Assembly (NCBI RefSeq): GCF_019704135.1
Contig: NZ_AP024355.1
Span: 3,280,001 to 3,344,000, forward strand
Direction: 5' to 3'
DNA length: 64,000 bases
Source: Desulfuromonas versatilis
GTDB taxonomy: Bacteria; Desulfobacterota; Desulfuromonadia; Desulfuromonadales; NIT-T3
Below are positions 22,958-30,949 of this stretch, in pieces (the stretch's first letter is position 1; the number at the start of each line of letters is the position of its first letter). The notes beneath the pieces are model-generated. The model ran no database searches. It was not told the DNA's origin and saw only the letters and a list, made by a program, of their open reading frames with translations. The position numbers and the translations under genes are program-made.

Positions 22958-24604
22958 TCAAAGATATTTGTCGCGCAGCGCCACCTTGTTGATCTTGCCC
23001 ACGCTGGTCTTGTCGATCGCCTCGACGAAGCGGACCCGGTCGGGGACGCTCCACCTGGAGACCACCCCCTTGTCCACGTACCCCTGGACGTGGGTTCGTA
23101 TGGCCTCCTCGTCCAGGGCCGCGCTCTGCCCTGGCCTGGCCACCACCAGGGCCAGCGGGCGCTCGCCCCATTTCTCGTCGGGCATCCCGATCACCGCCAC
23201 CTCGGCCACCGCCGGATGCCGGGCGATGATGTCCTCCAGCTCCAGGGAGGAGATCCATTCCCCCCCGGTCTTGATGACGTCCTTGATGCGGTCGGTGATC
23301 TTCAGGTAGCCGCGCTCGTCGGCGCAGGCCACGTCCCCGGTGTGCAGGTAGCCGCCGTGCCACAGGGTTTCCGAGTTTTTGACGTCCTTGAGATACCCCT
23401 GGGTCAGCCAGGGGGAGCGCACCACGATCTCTCCACCGCTCCCCTCCCCGGCGGGCACCGGGCTCATTTTTTCATCCACCAGGAGGACCTCGACCAGGGG
23501 CAGGGGACGCCCGGTCCGGCAGCGGATCTCGGCCTGGGCATCCTCATCCCCTTCGAGCATCTCCGGGCTCAGGTGGGCCAGGGTCAGCACGGGGCAGGTT
23601 TCGGACATCCCGTAGCCGGAGAAAATGTCGATGCCGCGCCCCAGGGCGGCCTTGCAGAGGGCCTTGGACATGGCGGCCCCGCCGATGATGACCTTCCAGC
23701 CCGACAGGTCGACCCCGTCGATCCCCGGGTGGGCCAGCAGCATGTGCATGATGGTCGGCACACAGTGGGAGAAGCTGACCTTTTCCCGGGCGATCAGCTC
23801 GAGCAGGGTGTCCGGGGCGTAGCGGCCCGGGTAGACCTGCTTGATGCCGAGCATGGTGGCGATGTAGGGGAACCCCCAGGCATGCACGTGGAACATGGGG
23901 GTGATCGGCATGTAGACATCCCCCTGGTGCAGGCGCCCCTGGGTTTGCGGGGTGGCCATGGCGCTCAGGGTCCCCAGAGAATGCAGCACCAGCTGCCGAT
24001 GGCTGAAATAGACCCCCTTGGGCATGCCGGTGGTGCCGGTGGTATAAAAAGTGGTCGCCCGGGTGTTTTCGTCGAAATCGGGAAACTCGTATTCCGCCGG
24101 GCACCTGTCCAGCAGCGCCTCGTATTCGGCGTCGATCTCCAGCGTGGTCTGCGGCATGTTTCCCGAATCGGAGAGCAGGACGTATTTTTTCACCGTGTCG
24201 ATCCGGCCCTTGATCTGCTCCAGCACCGGCAGGAATTCCTCGTTGACCAGCAGCACGTCGTCTTCGGCGTGGTCGATGGTATAAAGAATCTGCTCGGGAG
24301 AGAGCCGGATGTTGACCGTGTGCAGCACGGCCCCGATCATCGGCACGGCGAAAAAGCATTCGAGGTAGCGATGGCTGTCCCAGTCCATCACCGCCACCGT
24401 ATCCCCGGGCTTCACCCCCAACCGCCGCAGGGCGTGGGCCAGTTGGCCGATCCGCTGGCGCAGGGTCCGGTAATCGTAACGGATGCGGTCCCGGTAAACG
24501 ATCTGCTGCTCGGGGTTGTTGACCAGGGGGGAGAACAGCAGGTTCTTGATCAGCAGCGGGTAGGCATAGGCGGAGGCAGTGCGCTGCACGAGGCTATCTT
24601 CCAT
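22958..24604 (-). CDS. Fatty-acid-CoA ligase (AMP-forming)
   Basis: A 548-aa acyl-adenylate/thioester-forming enzyme that would activate imported fatty acids. Motifs are TTFYTTGTTGMPKGVYFSHR (AMP/phosphate loop, about 185-205), FSGYGMSETCPVL (adenine region), YLHTGDVACADERGYLKITD and RIKDVIKTGGEWISSLELE, with a late catalytic Lys in SVGKINKVALRDKY. The start at ATG 24604 is chosen because AAAGG ends 8 nt upstream; ATG 24610 is possible. It is divergent from an HSDL2-like SDR and upstream of fadL. Medium- or long-chain substrates are likely from context. Confidence 0.93.
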   Translation of the reverse strand: MEDSLVQRTASAYAYPLLIKNLLFSPLVNNPEQQIVYRDRIRYDYRTLRQRIGQLAHALRRLGVKPGDTVAVMDWDSHRYLECFFAVPMIGAVLHTVNIRLSPEQILYTIDHAEDDVLLVNEEFLPVLEQIKGRIDTVKKYVLLSDSGNMPQTTLEIDAEYEALLDRCPAEYEFPDFDENTRATTFYTTGTTGMPKGVYFSHRQLVLHSLGTLSAMATPQTQGRLHQGDVYMPITPMFHVHAWGFPYIATMLGIKQVYPGRYAPDTLLELIAREKVSFSHCVPTIMHMLLAHPGIDGVDLSGWKVIIGGAAMSKALCKAALGRGIDIFSGYGMSETCPVLTLAHLSPEMLEGDEDAQAEIRCRTGRPLPLVEVLLVDEKMSPVPAGEGSGGEIVVRSPWLTQGYLKDVKNSETLWHGGYLHTGDVACADERGYLKITDRIKDVIKTGGEWISSLELEDIIARHPAVAEVAVIGMPDEKWGERPLALVVARPGQSAALDEEAIRTHVQGYVDKGVVSRWSVPDRVRFVEAIDKTSVGKINKVALRDKYL

Positions 24605-24964
24605 CGTCATCACCTTTCCATCACAGATTTCACCGACAAACTCCATATCGGCCCCGCTGGCTGCGGAGCGCGCTACACGTAGTTGCTACCCGGACACATT
24701 AAGCCATTCTGCAGTCCTTTTCAACGTCAGAATACCTTTTTTCGGTATAAATAAAACAGCATTCCAGAGAAGCAATGGCCCCCAGGAAGAGGGGAATGTC
24801 CCCTCTTTGGCGACGATGGGCTCCCCCCGGTCCGCATGGTCAACCCGGAGCTGTCTTGACGGGAAGGCCAAAACCTCCTAAAACTCTTTCTGCAGGCAGG
24901 CGACATCCTCGAGAAAACCTCCCGCCCCCGGGGCCGGGACCAACCCCCTGGAAAGGTGTGCGAC
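24605..24964. other. Divergent intergenic region between acyl-CoA ligase and SDR genes
   Basis: 360 bp with no gene. A short inverted repeat ATACC-N7-GGTAT (24733-24749) overlaps a TATAAA box (24747-24752) that could serve the SDR gene. AACGTCA near 24724 resembles half of the LiuR-type site. Nothing stronger is visible. Confidence 0.35.
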
Positions 24965-25801
24965 ATGGCTTCACTCAAAGGCAAAACCCTGTTCATCACC
25001 GGTGCCTCCCGCGGCATCGGCCAGGCCATCGCCCTGCGCGCCGCGGCCGACGGCGCCAACATCGTGATTGCGGCCAAGTCGGCGCGCCGACACCCGAAAC
25101 TGCCCGGGACCATTTTTACCGCGGCCGCCGAGATCGAAGCGGCAGGGGGACGGGCCCTGCCCCTGCAGGTGGACATTCGCGAGGAGCAGCAGGTGACGGC
25201 GGCCGTGGCCCAGGCCGTCAGCATGTTCGGAGGCATCGACATCCTGGTCAACAATGCCAGCGCCATCTACCTGGCGCCAACCCTGCAGACCCCCATGAAA
25301 CGCTACGACCTGATGCAGCAGGTAAACGCCCGCGGCACGTTCCTCTGCTCCCAGGCCTGCCTGCCCCACCTGCTCGAAGCTGAAAATCCTCATATCCTCA
25401 CCCTGGCCCCGCCACTGAATCTGAACGCCAGGTGGTTCAAGGGGCATTGCGCCTACACCCTGGCCAAATACGGCATGAGCATGTGCGTGCTGGGTATGGC
25501 CGAGGAATTCCGCCAGGCCGGGGTGGCGGTCAATGCCCTGTGGCCGCGCACGGTGATCCATACCGCGGCGCTGGCCATGCTCGGCGGCCTGGTCAACCCT
25601 GAGAACTGCCGCAAGCCCGAAATCGTCGCCGATGCCGCCCACGCCATCCTGACCCGCAACAGCCGCTCCTGCACCGGGAACTTTTTCATCGACGAGGACG
25701 TTCTGCGCGAACAGGGGCTGGGCAACCTGGATCGCTATGCCGTCAAGCCCGGTGCGGAACTGGCCATCGATCTGTTCCTGGAACAACCGGCAGAAAATTA
25801 G
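24965..25801 (+). CDS. Short-chain dehydrogenase/reductase, HSDL2-like
   Basis: A 278-aa SDR of the hydroxysteroid dehydrogenase-like protein 2 group. It has the NAD(P)-binding TGASRGIGQAIALRAAADGA (residues 11-30), NNAS at the strand 4 position, and the catalytic YxxxK in HCAYTLAKYGMSMCVLGMAE, preceded by the group-specific PPLNLNARWFKGHC. GGAAAGG lies 8 nt upstream of ATG 24965. It is divergent from the acyl-CoA ligase, suggesting a role in acyl or ketone metabolism; the actual substrate of this group is poorly known. Confidence 0.87.
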   Translation: MASLKGKTLFITGASRGIGQAIALRAAADGANIVIAAKSARRHPKLPGTIFTAAAEIEAAGGRALPLQVDIREEQQVTAAVAQAVSMFGGIDILVNNASAIYLAPTLQTPMKRYDLMQQVNARGTFLCSQACLPHLLEAENPHILTLAPPLNLNARWFKGHCAYTLAKYGMSMCVLGMAEEFRQAGVAVNALWPRTVIHTAALAMLGGLVNPENCRKPEIVADAAHAILTRNSRSCTGNFFIDEDVLREQGLGNLDRYAVKPGAELAIDLFLEQPAEN

Positions 25802-26057
25802 CCACCGGTGGTGAACGGCCGACCGGTCGGTACGCAAGAATCAAGGGACCGATCACCACCGGAGCCGAAGGCTATCCACAGTCAAACTGATATTTTCCGC
25901 CTCGGCAGCGCAAGCCGCAATTCGCCCTGCCATGCCAACAACAAATGGTAAGCAGTTGAAATATTTATATTTTAAATGGTGACTTAATTTTAGGCAACTT
26001 GTTAGCCCTGGCCATTATCAAGGTGCCGCATCAGTGGATCCGCACTTATCCCCGAGG

Positions 26058-26246
26058 TTATCCACAGCCTTTGTGGAAGAACCGGAATACCCGCACAATC
26101 TTAAGGGGTTTCTCCGCGCCCCCCCGGGCAGGGGCAGGATCTTCATCCCCCTTCAGGGCTTCCAGATCTGATAAGCGCACCAATGAAAGACGGCCAACAA
26201 AATTCGCCTCCGCAAGCGCCTCCCGCAGCCCCTGGCGCTGGGACAT
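26058..26246 (-). CDS. Possible small hypothetical protein (62 aa)
   Basis: A short frame reading MSQRQGLREALAEANFVGRL and on, mostly charged and helical in look, with third-position GC of roughly 64%, lower than the neighbours. A purine-rich AAAAAGGGG abuts the ATG directly, which is too close for a good ribosome-binding site. Its stop codon overlaps the DnaA-box-like sequence. It may be chance; no family is recognised. Confidence 0.2.
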   Translation of the reverse strand: MSQRQGLREALAEANFVGRLSLVRLSDLEALKGDEDPAPARGGAEKPLKIVRVFRFFHKGCG

Positions 26247-26279
26247 CCCCTTTTTGAATGGAGCACAGTGAATAATAGC

Positions 26280-26308
26280 TTGATTTCCATCTATTATTTA
26301 TGTTAATT
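26280..26308 (+). promoter_or_regulatory. Probable promoter of the cold-shock gene
   Basis: TTGATT (26280-26285) and TTAATT (26303-26308) are 17 bp apart in an AT-rich patch. Transcription would leave a leader of roughly 135-140 nt before the csp ATG, and long structured leaders are typical of cspA-type mRNAs. Confidence 0.45.
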
Positions 26309-26452
26309 GAATTCATTAATTAGCACCTCCCCAGACCAGGGCATTATTCGAGAGGACAGATTCTCCCGCGCCTGAACTGCCAGGGGGGGCTTGATGGGGC
26401 GGCCAGGTTGCAGCTGCGGGAGATGGCGAACCAGTCACAAAGGAGTGGGACA

Positions 26453-26653
26453 ATGGCAGAAGGTACTGTGAAATGGTTTAACAATGCCAAGGGCTTCGGG
26501 TTCATTGAACAGGCGGACGGACCGGATATTTTCGTCCACTTCTCCGCCATTCAGGCAGATGGCTACCGCAGCCTGGAGGAGGGCCAGAGAGTCAGGTTCG
26601 ATCTGCAGCAGGGGCAGAAGGGGCCGGCGGCCGCCAACGTGGTAATAATCTGA
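26453..26653 (+). CDS. Cold-shock protein (CspA family)
   Basis: A 66-aa single cold-shock domain, an RNA/DNA chaperone that melts mRNA structure. It begins [20 protein letters not shown], with RNP1 KGFGFI and RNP2 DIFVHFSAI, both intact. AAGGAG lies 7 nt upstream of ATG 26453. It stands alone with its own promoter and a strong terminator. Whether it is cold-induced or constitutive cannot be read from the protein. Confidence 0.95.
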   Translation: MAEGTVKWFNNAKGFGFIEQADGPDIFVHFSAIQADGYRSLEEGQRVRFDLQQGQKGPAAANVVII

Positions 26654-26677
26654 ACGCTCTTCCCCAGAAATTGCAGA

Positions 26678-26713
26678 ACAGGCCCCGGGTGCTCCCCCGG
26701 GGCCTGTTTTTTT
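26678..26713 (+). terminator. Intrinsic terminator of the cold-shock gene
   Basis: A perfect 12-bp stem (ACAGGCCCCGGG 26678-26689, CCCGGGGCCTGT 26696-26707) with a 6-nt loop and a following run of seven T residues. Confidence 0.95.
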
Positions 26714-26742
26714 CCCTCGCATCGCCCCCCCCTCCCCCGAAA

Positions 26743-26780
26743 TTGACTTCACGAAATCCGCCGTGGTACCTTGATATCAA
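26743..26780 (+). promoter_or_regulatory. MarR gene promoter with palindromic operator
   Basis: TTGACT (26743-26748) and TACCTT (26767-26772), spaced 18 bp, form a plausible promoter. The perfect palindrome TTGATATCAA (26771-26780) overlaps the -10 end and is a likely autoregulatory MarR site. Confidence 0.5.
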
Positions 26781-26802
26781 ACGGTTCGATTTGGAGACAA
26801 AA

Positions 26803-27258
26803 ATGCCGAAAAGCAACCACGGCAGCAAAGAAGAGCGGCTTGCCATGGATGCCTACGTCAAGCTGATGAGGGCAGCCGAAACGGTCAGTTCGTCCACCCA
26901 TCGGCACCTGGCCGAAGTCGATCTCACCCCCAGCCAGTTCGGGGTGCTGGAGGCTCTCTACCACCTCGGTTCCATGTGCCAGCGCGACCTCGGCAGAAAA
27001 ATCCTCAAAAGCAGCGGCAACATCACCACGGTCATCGACAACCTGGAAAAAAGGGGGCTGGTCCAGCGGCGGCGGGAGCAGAGCGACCGACGCTTCATCT
27101 CCATCCATCTGCTGCCTGGGGGCAAGGAGCTGATCCAGACGATCTTCCCCAGGCACATGGCCGGGATCGCCGACAAGTTGAGCGTTCTGCCCAAAGAGGA
27201 GCAGGTCGAGCTGGCCAGGATCTGCCGAAAGCTCGGTCTCGGCAGCAAGCCGCGGTAA
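26803..27258 (+). CDS. MarR-family transcriptional regulator
   Basis: A 151-aa winged-helix regulator. The DNA-binding core reads LTPSQFGVLEALYHLGSMCQ, then DLGRKILKSSGNITTVIDNLEKRGLV (recognition helix) and RREQSDRRFISIHLLPGG (wing with the family's DRR motif). GGAG lies 6 nt before ATG 26803. It precedes a DoxX-family membrane protein by 55 bp; MarR-DoxX pairs are commonly redox- or quinone-responsive, and this regulator probably controls both genes through TTGATATCAA upstream. One Cys (in SMCQRD) could be redox-active, but that is inference. Confidence 0.92.
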   Translation: MPKSNHGSKEERLAMDAYVKLMRAAETVSSSTHRHLAEVDLTPSQFGVLEALYHLGSMCQRDLGRKILKSSGNITTVIDNLEKRGLVQRRREQSDRRFISIHLLPGGKELIQTIFPRHMAGIADKLSVLPKEEQVELARICRKLGLGSKPR

Positions 27259-27313
27259 CCCGGGGCAGGTTCTCCTCGCTGCCCCACACCCTGTTCGTTC
27301 AAGGAGAACCACC

Positions 27314-27757
27314 ATGCTCAAACCATTATTCCAAACAGGCAACGACGTTTCGAGCCTGATTTTGCGGGTGGCCCTCGGAGTGGTCATCCTCCCCCACGGA
27401 CTCCAGAAACTGCTGGGAATGTTCGGGGGCTACGGCTTTGCCGGCACCATGAACCATTTCACCCAGAACATGGGGATCCCCTACCTGCTGGCCCTGCTGG
27501 TCATCGTCGCCGAGTCTTTCGGCGCCCTCGGCCTGATCCTCGGGCTGTTCACCCGCCTGGCCGCCCTGGGCATCGGCTGCGTCATGCTCGGCGCCATCCT
27601 GATGGTTCATGCCAAAATCGGCTTTTTCATGAACTGGAGCGGCCAGCAGGCCGGTGAAGGCTTCGAATACCACATCCTGGCCCTGGCCATGGCCCTGGCG
27701 CTGCTGATCAAGGGGGGCGGCATGCTCTCGCTTGACCGCAAGATCGCCGGCGAATAA
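27314..27757 (+). CDS. DoxX-family integral membrane protein
   Basis: A 147-aa inner-membrane protein with four hydrophobic helices and the family pattern LILRVALGVVILPHGLQKLLG near the N-terminus, then GTMNHFTQNMGIP. AAGGAG precedes ATG 27314. It is in an operon with the MarR regulator, followed by a terminator. Members are linked to quinone or thiol-redox stress, but the biochemical role is unsettled. Confidence 0.9.
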   Translation: MLKPLFQTGNDVSSLILRVALGVVILPHGLQKLLGMFGGYGFAGTMNHFTQNMGIPYLLALLVIVAESFGALGLILGLFTRLAALGIGCVMLGAILMVHAKIGFFMNWSGQQAGEGFEYHILALAMALALLIKGGGMLSLDRKIAGE

Positions 27758-27778
27758 AAAACGCTCCCGAGCGCAGAA

Positions 27779-27816
27779 AAAGGCCGACTCCCGTTGGAGC
27801 CGGCCTTTTAATTTTT
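27779..27816 (+). terminator. Intrinsic terminator of the MarR-DoxX operon
   Basis: Stem AAAGGCCG-A-CTCC with GGAG-C-CGGCCTTT (27779-27808, one mismatch, loop CGTT) followed by a T-rich tract. Confidence 0.85.
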
Positions 27817-27882
27817 CGGTGACATCCACACACAGTGCGATAAACTGTCACTAAAACTACACATATCCGGAGAAGAAGCGAA

Positions 27883-30840
27883 ATGGAGAACTCCCCCCTG
27901 AAAACCGGTCAGCGGATTCACGGCTTTGCCGTCACCGACCTCACCCCGCTGCCCCACCTGAACCTGGTCCTGGTGCAACTGCGCCATCTGCGTACCGGGG
28001 CGCGCATGATCCACATCGACTGCGAAGACGACAACAACCTGTTCGCCGTCGGTTTCCGCACCCCGCCGGCAGACTCGACGGGGATCGCCCATATCCTGGA
28101 GCACACCGCCCTGTGCGGCTCCCGGCGCTTCCCGGTGCGCGACCCGTTCTTTTCCATGCTCAAGCGCAGCCTCAACACCTTCATGAACGCCATGACCGCG
28201 GGCGACTGGACCCTCTACCCCTTCTCCAGCCAGAACCGCAAGGATTTCGACAACCTGCTGGGCATTTACCTGGATGCGGCGTTTTTCCCCCTGCTCAACG
28301 AACGGGACTTCAGCCAGGAGGGGCATCGCCTGGAGTTCGCCGCCCCGGCCGATCCCGGCTCGGACCTGCTGTACAAGGGGGTGGTCTACAATGAGATGAA
28401 GGGGGCCATGTCCGACCCGGCCTCGCTGATCAGCCGGCGCATGGGACGCGCCCTGTACCCGACCACCACCTACCGGCATAACAGCGGCGGCGAACCGGCG
28501 GAAATTCCCCGGCTCAGCTGGGAGCAGCTGCGGGAATTCCACGCCCGCTTCTACCACCCCAGCAACGCCTACTTCTTCAGTTACGGCAGCTTTCCCCTCG
28601 AAGAGCACCTTAAGACCATCGAGGAGCAGGTCACCGGCCATTTCGAGCCGCGCAGCGTCGACAGCGAGGTCCCCCCGGAGCAGCGCCTGGACCGGCCCCG
28701 CCGGGTCATTGAAACTTTCCCCCTCGATCCGGGTTTGCCCACCGCAGGCAAAACCATGGTCCAGGTCGGCTGGCTGACCTGTGAAATCACCGAGACCTTC
28801 GACCGGCTCTCCCTCTCGCTGCTGGCCAGCCTGCTGCTCGGCAACCCGGCGGCCCCCCTCTACAAGGCCCTGCTCGACTCCAAGCTCGGCAGCAACCTCT
28901 CCCCGGGGATCGGCTTCCACGACGACTACCGCACCACCTTCTTCGCGGCCGGCCTGCAGGGGACCGAGCCGGAGCATGCCGAGCGGATCGAGCAGCTGAT
29001 CCTGGAAACCCTCGAGCAGGTCGCCCGCGACGGGTTCACCCGCGAACGCATCGAGGGAGCCATCCACCGGATGGAATTTTCCAACAAGGAGGTCACCGGT
29101 GACAGTTACCCTTATCCGCTGGTCCTGCTGATGCGGGTCATGGGCCCCTGGATCCACGGCGGCGATCCGGTGGCGGCCCTGCAGCTCGACGAGAACCTGG
29201 CGCGGCTGCGCCGCGAGCTCGATCGCGGTCCCTTCTTCCAGGAGTTGATCCGCCGCTACCTGCTGGACAACCCCCACCGGGCCACCCTCACCCTGAAGCC
29301 CGACCCGGAACAGGGCCCCCGGGAGGAACAGGCCACCGCCAGCGAACTGGAGCGGATCAAGGCATCGCTCTCCCCGGAGCAGACCCGCAAGATCGTCGAA
29401 CGGGCCGCTGAACTGCAGCAGGCCCAGGAGGCCGAAGAGGATCTTTCCTGCCTGCCGACCCTGGAGTTGGAGGACATCGCCAGCGAAGAACCGCCGGTGA
29501 CCGGCACCACCACCCGGCAAGGCTCCGTGGACACCTGGTGGTTCGAGCAGCCCACCAACGGCATCGGCTATTTCAGCGCCCAACTCGACCTCGAAGGGCT
29601 GGCCGAGGAACAGCTTCCCTATCTCCCCATGTTCTGCACCCTGCTGACCCAGGTCGGCGCGGCCGGGTTCAGCTACCTGGAGATGGCCCAACGGATGGAG
29701 GCGGCAACCGGCGGCATCAGTTTCCGCACCTCGGTCATCGAGGATCCGGCAAATCTCGGGCAGGCCCGGGGCTTCGTCGAAGTCAAGGCCAAGGCCCTGG
29801 AGCGCAACCAGGAGAAAATGTTCGCCATTCTCGCCGATATCTTCAGCGCGCCGGACTTCTCCGCCCGGGAGCGGCTGCGCACCGTGATCAACCAGATGAA
29901 GGCCTCCCTGGAAAACTCCATCCCCGGTGCCGGCCACAGCTACGCGGCCCGCTCGGCGGCAAGCGGCCTGACTGTCGGGGGGCGCCTGCGGGAGATGTGG
30001 AGCGGACTCGACCAGGTAAGGCTGGTCAAGCAGAGTGCCGCCCTCGACCAGTCCGGGCTCGACCAATTGGCGGACCGCTTTGCCGCCATCGCCGGGCAGC
30101 TGCTCTGCCGGCAACGCATCAGCTGCGCACTGACCGGGGAGAAGCCGGCCCTGGCCGCCAACGGCCAGGACCTGGACGGGTTCCTCCAGGGGCTCCCCTC
30201 CATCAGCCGGCAGGCCGAGGCGAAGGCGCCCCCCTTCACCCCCCGGCCGCTTCGCGCCGGCTGGAGCACCTCGGTGCCGGTCAACTACGTCGCCCGGGTC
30301 TTTCCCACCGTCCCCTTCACCCATCCGGACAGCGGCCCGCTGCAGGTGCTCTCCAAGCTGCTGCGGGCCAACTTCCTGCACCGTGAAATCCGGGAGAAGG
30401 GGGGGGCCTACGGCGGCATGGCCTCCTGCGACCCCGAGGCGGGGATCTTCGCCATGCTCTCCTACCGCGACCCCCAGCTGCGCCGCACCCTCAAGGTCTA
30501 CGACGATGCGGTGGCCTGGGCGGTGGCCGGCAGGTTCGACGGCGAGGCCATCAAGGAGGCGATCCTGGCGGTGTTCGGCGATCTCGACCGCCCCCTCTCC
30601 CCCGGCGGCAAGGGACACAGGGAATTCGCCAACCAGCGCCAGGGCCTGACCTTGGAGATGCGCAACGAACAGCGCCGCAGAATCCTCGCCGTCGACCGGG
30701 CAACCCTGGTGGCGGTGGCCGAGAAATACCTGCTGCGCGGGCGCCCCGAAAGCTCGGTGGCGGTGGTTGCCGGGGAGGAGGCGCTCAAGAAGGCCAATGC
30801 CGAACTGGGGCCCGAGGCACTGGAGGTCCGGCAGATCTGA
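27883..30840 (+). CDS. M16C zinc metalloprotease (presequence protease/PreP-like)
   Basis: A 985-aa protease of the two-halved clamshell family that degrades small unfolded peptides. The inverted zinc motif HxxEH is HILEHTALCGS (H70, E73, H74), with the distal ligand Glu171 in VVYNEMKGAMSDP. Full length and the linker region match PreP rather than the shorter M16B processing peptidases. The C-terminal half has the expected substrate-binding segment REKGGAYGG. There is no signal peptide, so it is likely cytoplasmic, unlike the organelle-located eukaryotic homologues. GGAG lies 10 nt upstream. It is a single-gene unit ended by a bidirectional hairpin. Confidence 0.94.
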   Translation: MENSPLKTGQRIHGFAVTDLTPLPHLNLVLVQLRHLRTGARMIHIDCEDDNNLFAVGFRTPPADSTGIAHILEHTALCGSRRFPVRDPFFSMLKRSLNTFMNAMTAGDWTLYPFSSQNRKDFDNLLGIYLDAAFFPLLNERDFSQEGHRLEFAAPADPGSDLLYKGVVYNEMKGAMSDPASLISRRMGRALYPTTTYRHNSGGEPAEIPRLSWEQLREFHARFYHPSNAYFFSYGSFPLEEHLKTIEEQVTGHFEPRSVDSEVPPEQRLDRPRRVIETFPLDPGLPTAGKTMVQVGWLTCEITETFDRLSLSLLASLLLGNPAAPLYKALLDSKLGSNLSPGIGFHDDYRTTFFAAGLQGTEPEHAERIEQLILETLEQVARDGFTRERIEGAIHRMEFSNKEVTGDSYPYPLVLLMRVMGPWIHGGDPVAALQLDENLARLRRELDRGPFFQELIRRYLLDNPHRATLTLKPDPEQGPREEQATASELERIKASLSPEQTRKIVERAAELQQAQEAEEDLSCLPTLELEDIASEEPPVTGTTTRQGSVDTWWFEQPTNGIGYFSAQLDLEGLAEEQLPYLPMFCTLLTQVGAAGFSYLEMAQRMEAATGGISFRTSVIEDPANLGQARGFVEVKAKALERNQEKMFAILADIFSAPDFSARERLRTVINQMKASLENSIPGAGHSYAARSAASGLTVGGRLREMWSGLDQVRLVKQSAALDQSGLDQLADRFAAIAGQLLCRQRISCALTGEKPALAANGQDLDGFLQGLPSISRQAEAKAPPFTPRPLRAGWSTSVPVNYVARVFPTVPFTHPDSGPLQVLSKLLRANFLHREIREKGGAYGGMASCDPEAGIFAMLSYRDPQLRRTLKVYDDAVAWAVAGRFDGEAIKEAILAVFGDLDRPLSPGGKGHREFANQRQGLTLEMRNEQRRRILAVDRATLVAVAEKYLLRGRPESSVAVVAGEEALKKANAELGPEALEVRQI

Positions 30841-30875
30841 GCCTCCGCTCCCGGAAAACCTGACCTGACAACGAC

Positions 30876-30903
30876 AAACGGCCTGTCTTCGGACAGGCCG
30901 TTT
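30876..30903. terminator. Hairpin between convergent M16C protease and hrpB genes
   Basis: A perfect 12-bp stem (AAACGGCCTGTC 30876-30887, GACAGGCCGTTT 30892-30903) with a TTCG tetraloop. Short T-runs are part of the stem on both strands, so it may work in both directions. Confidence 0.7.
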
Positions 30904-30949
30904 GCATTGCCCCCTCCCCCTCAGGGAGAGGGACGGGGTGAGGGTGGTT

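Larger units (their letters stand above)
25802..26452. other. Long non-coding region with DnaA-box-like sites and AT-rich islands
   Basis: About 650 bp lie between the SDR and cold-shock genes. It holds a perfect 12-bp palindrome CCGACCGGTCGG (25819-25830), CTATCCACA (25872-25880), TTATCCCCG (26046-26054) and the consensus DnaA box TTATCCACA (26058-26066). Two AT-rich stretches (about 25950-26000 and 26270-26325) stand out. The right part carries the csp promoter and leader. One weak small reading frame lies on the minus strand. Confidence 0.45.

Noticed and set aside
25802-26300. Chromosomal replication origin (oriC)
   Set aside because: There are only two or three box-like sequences and no dnaA, dnaN, gidA or rpmH-type neighbours.
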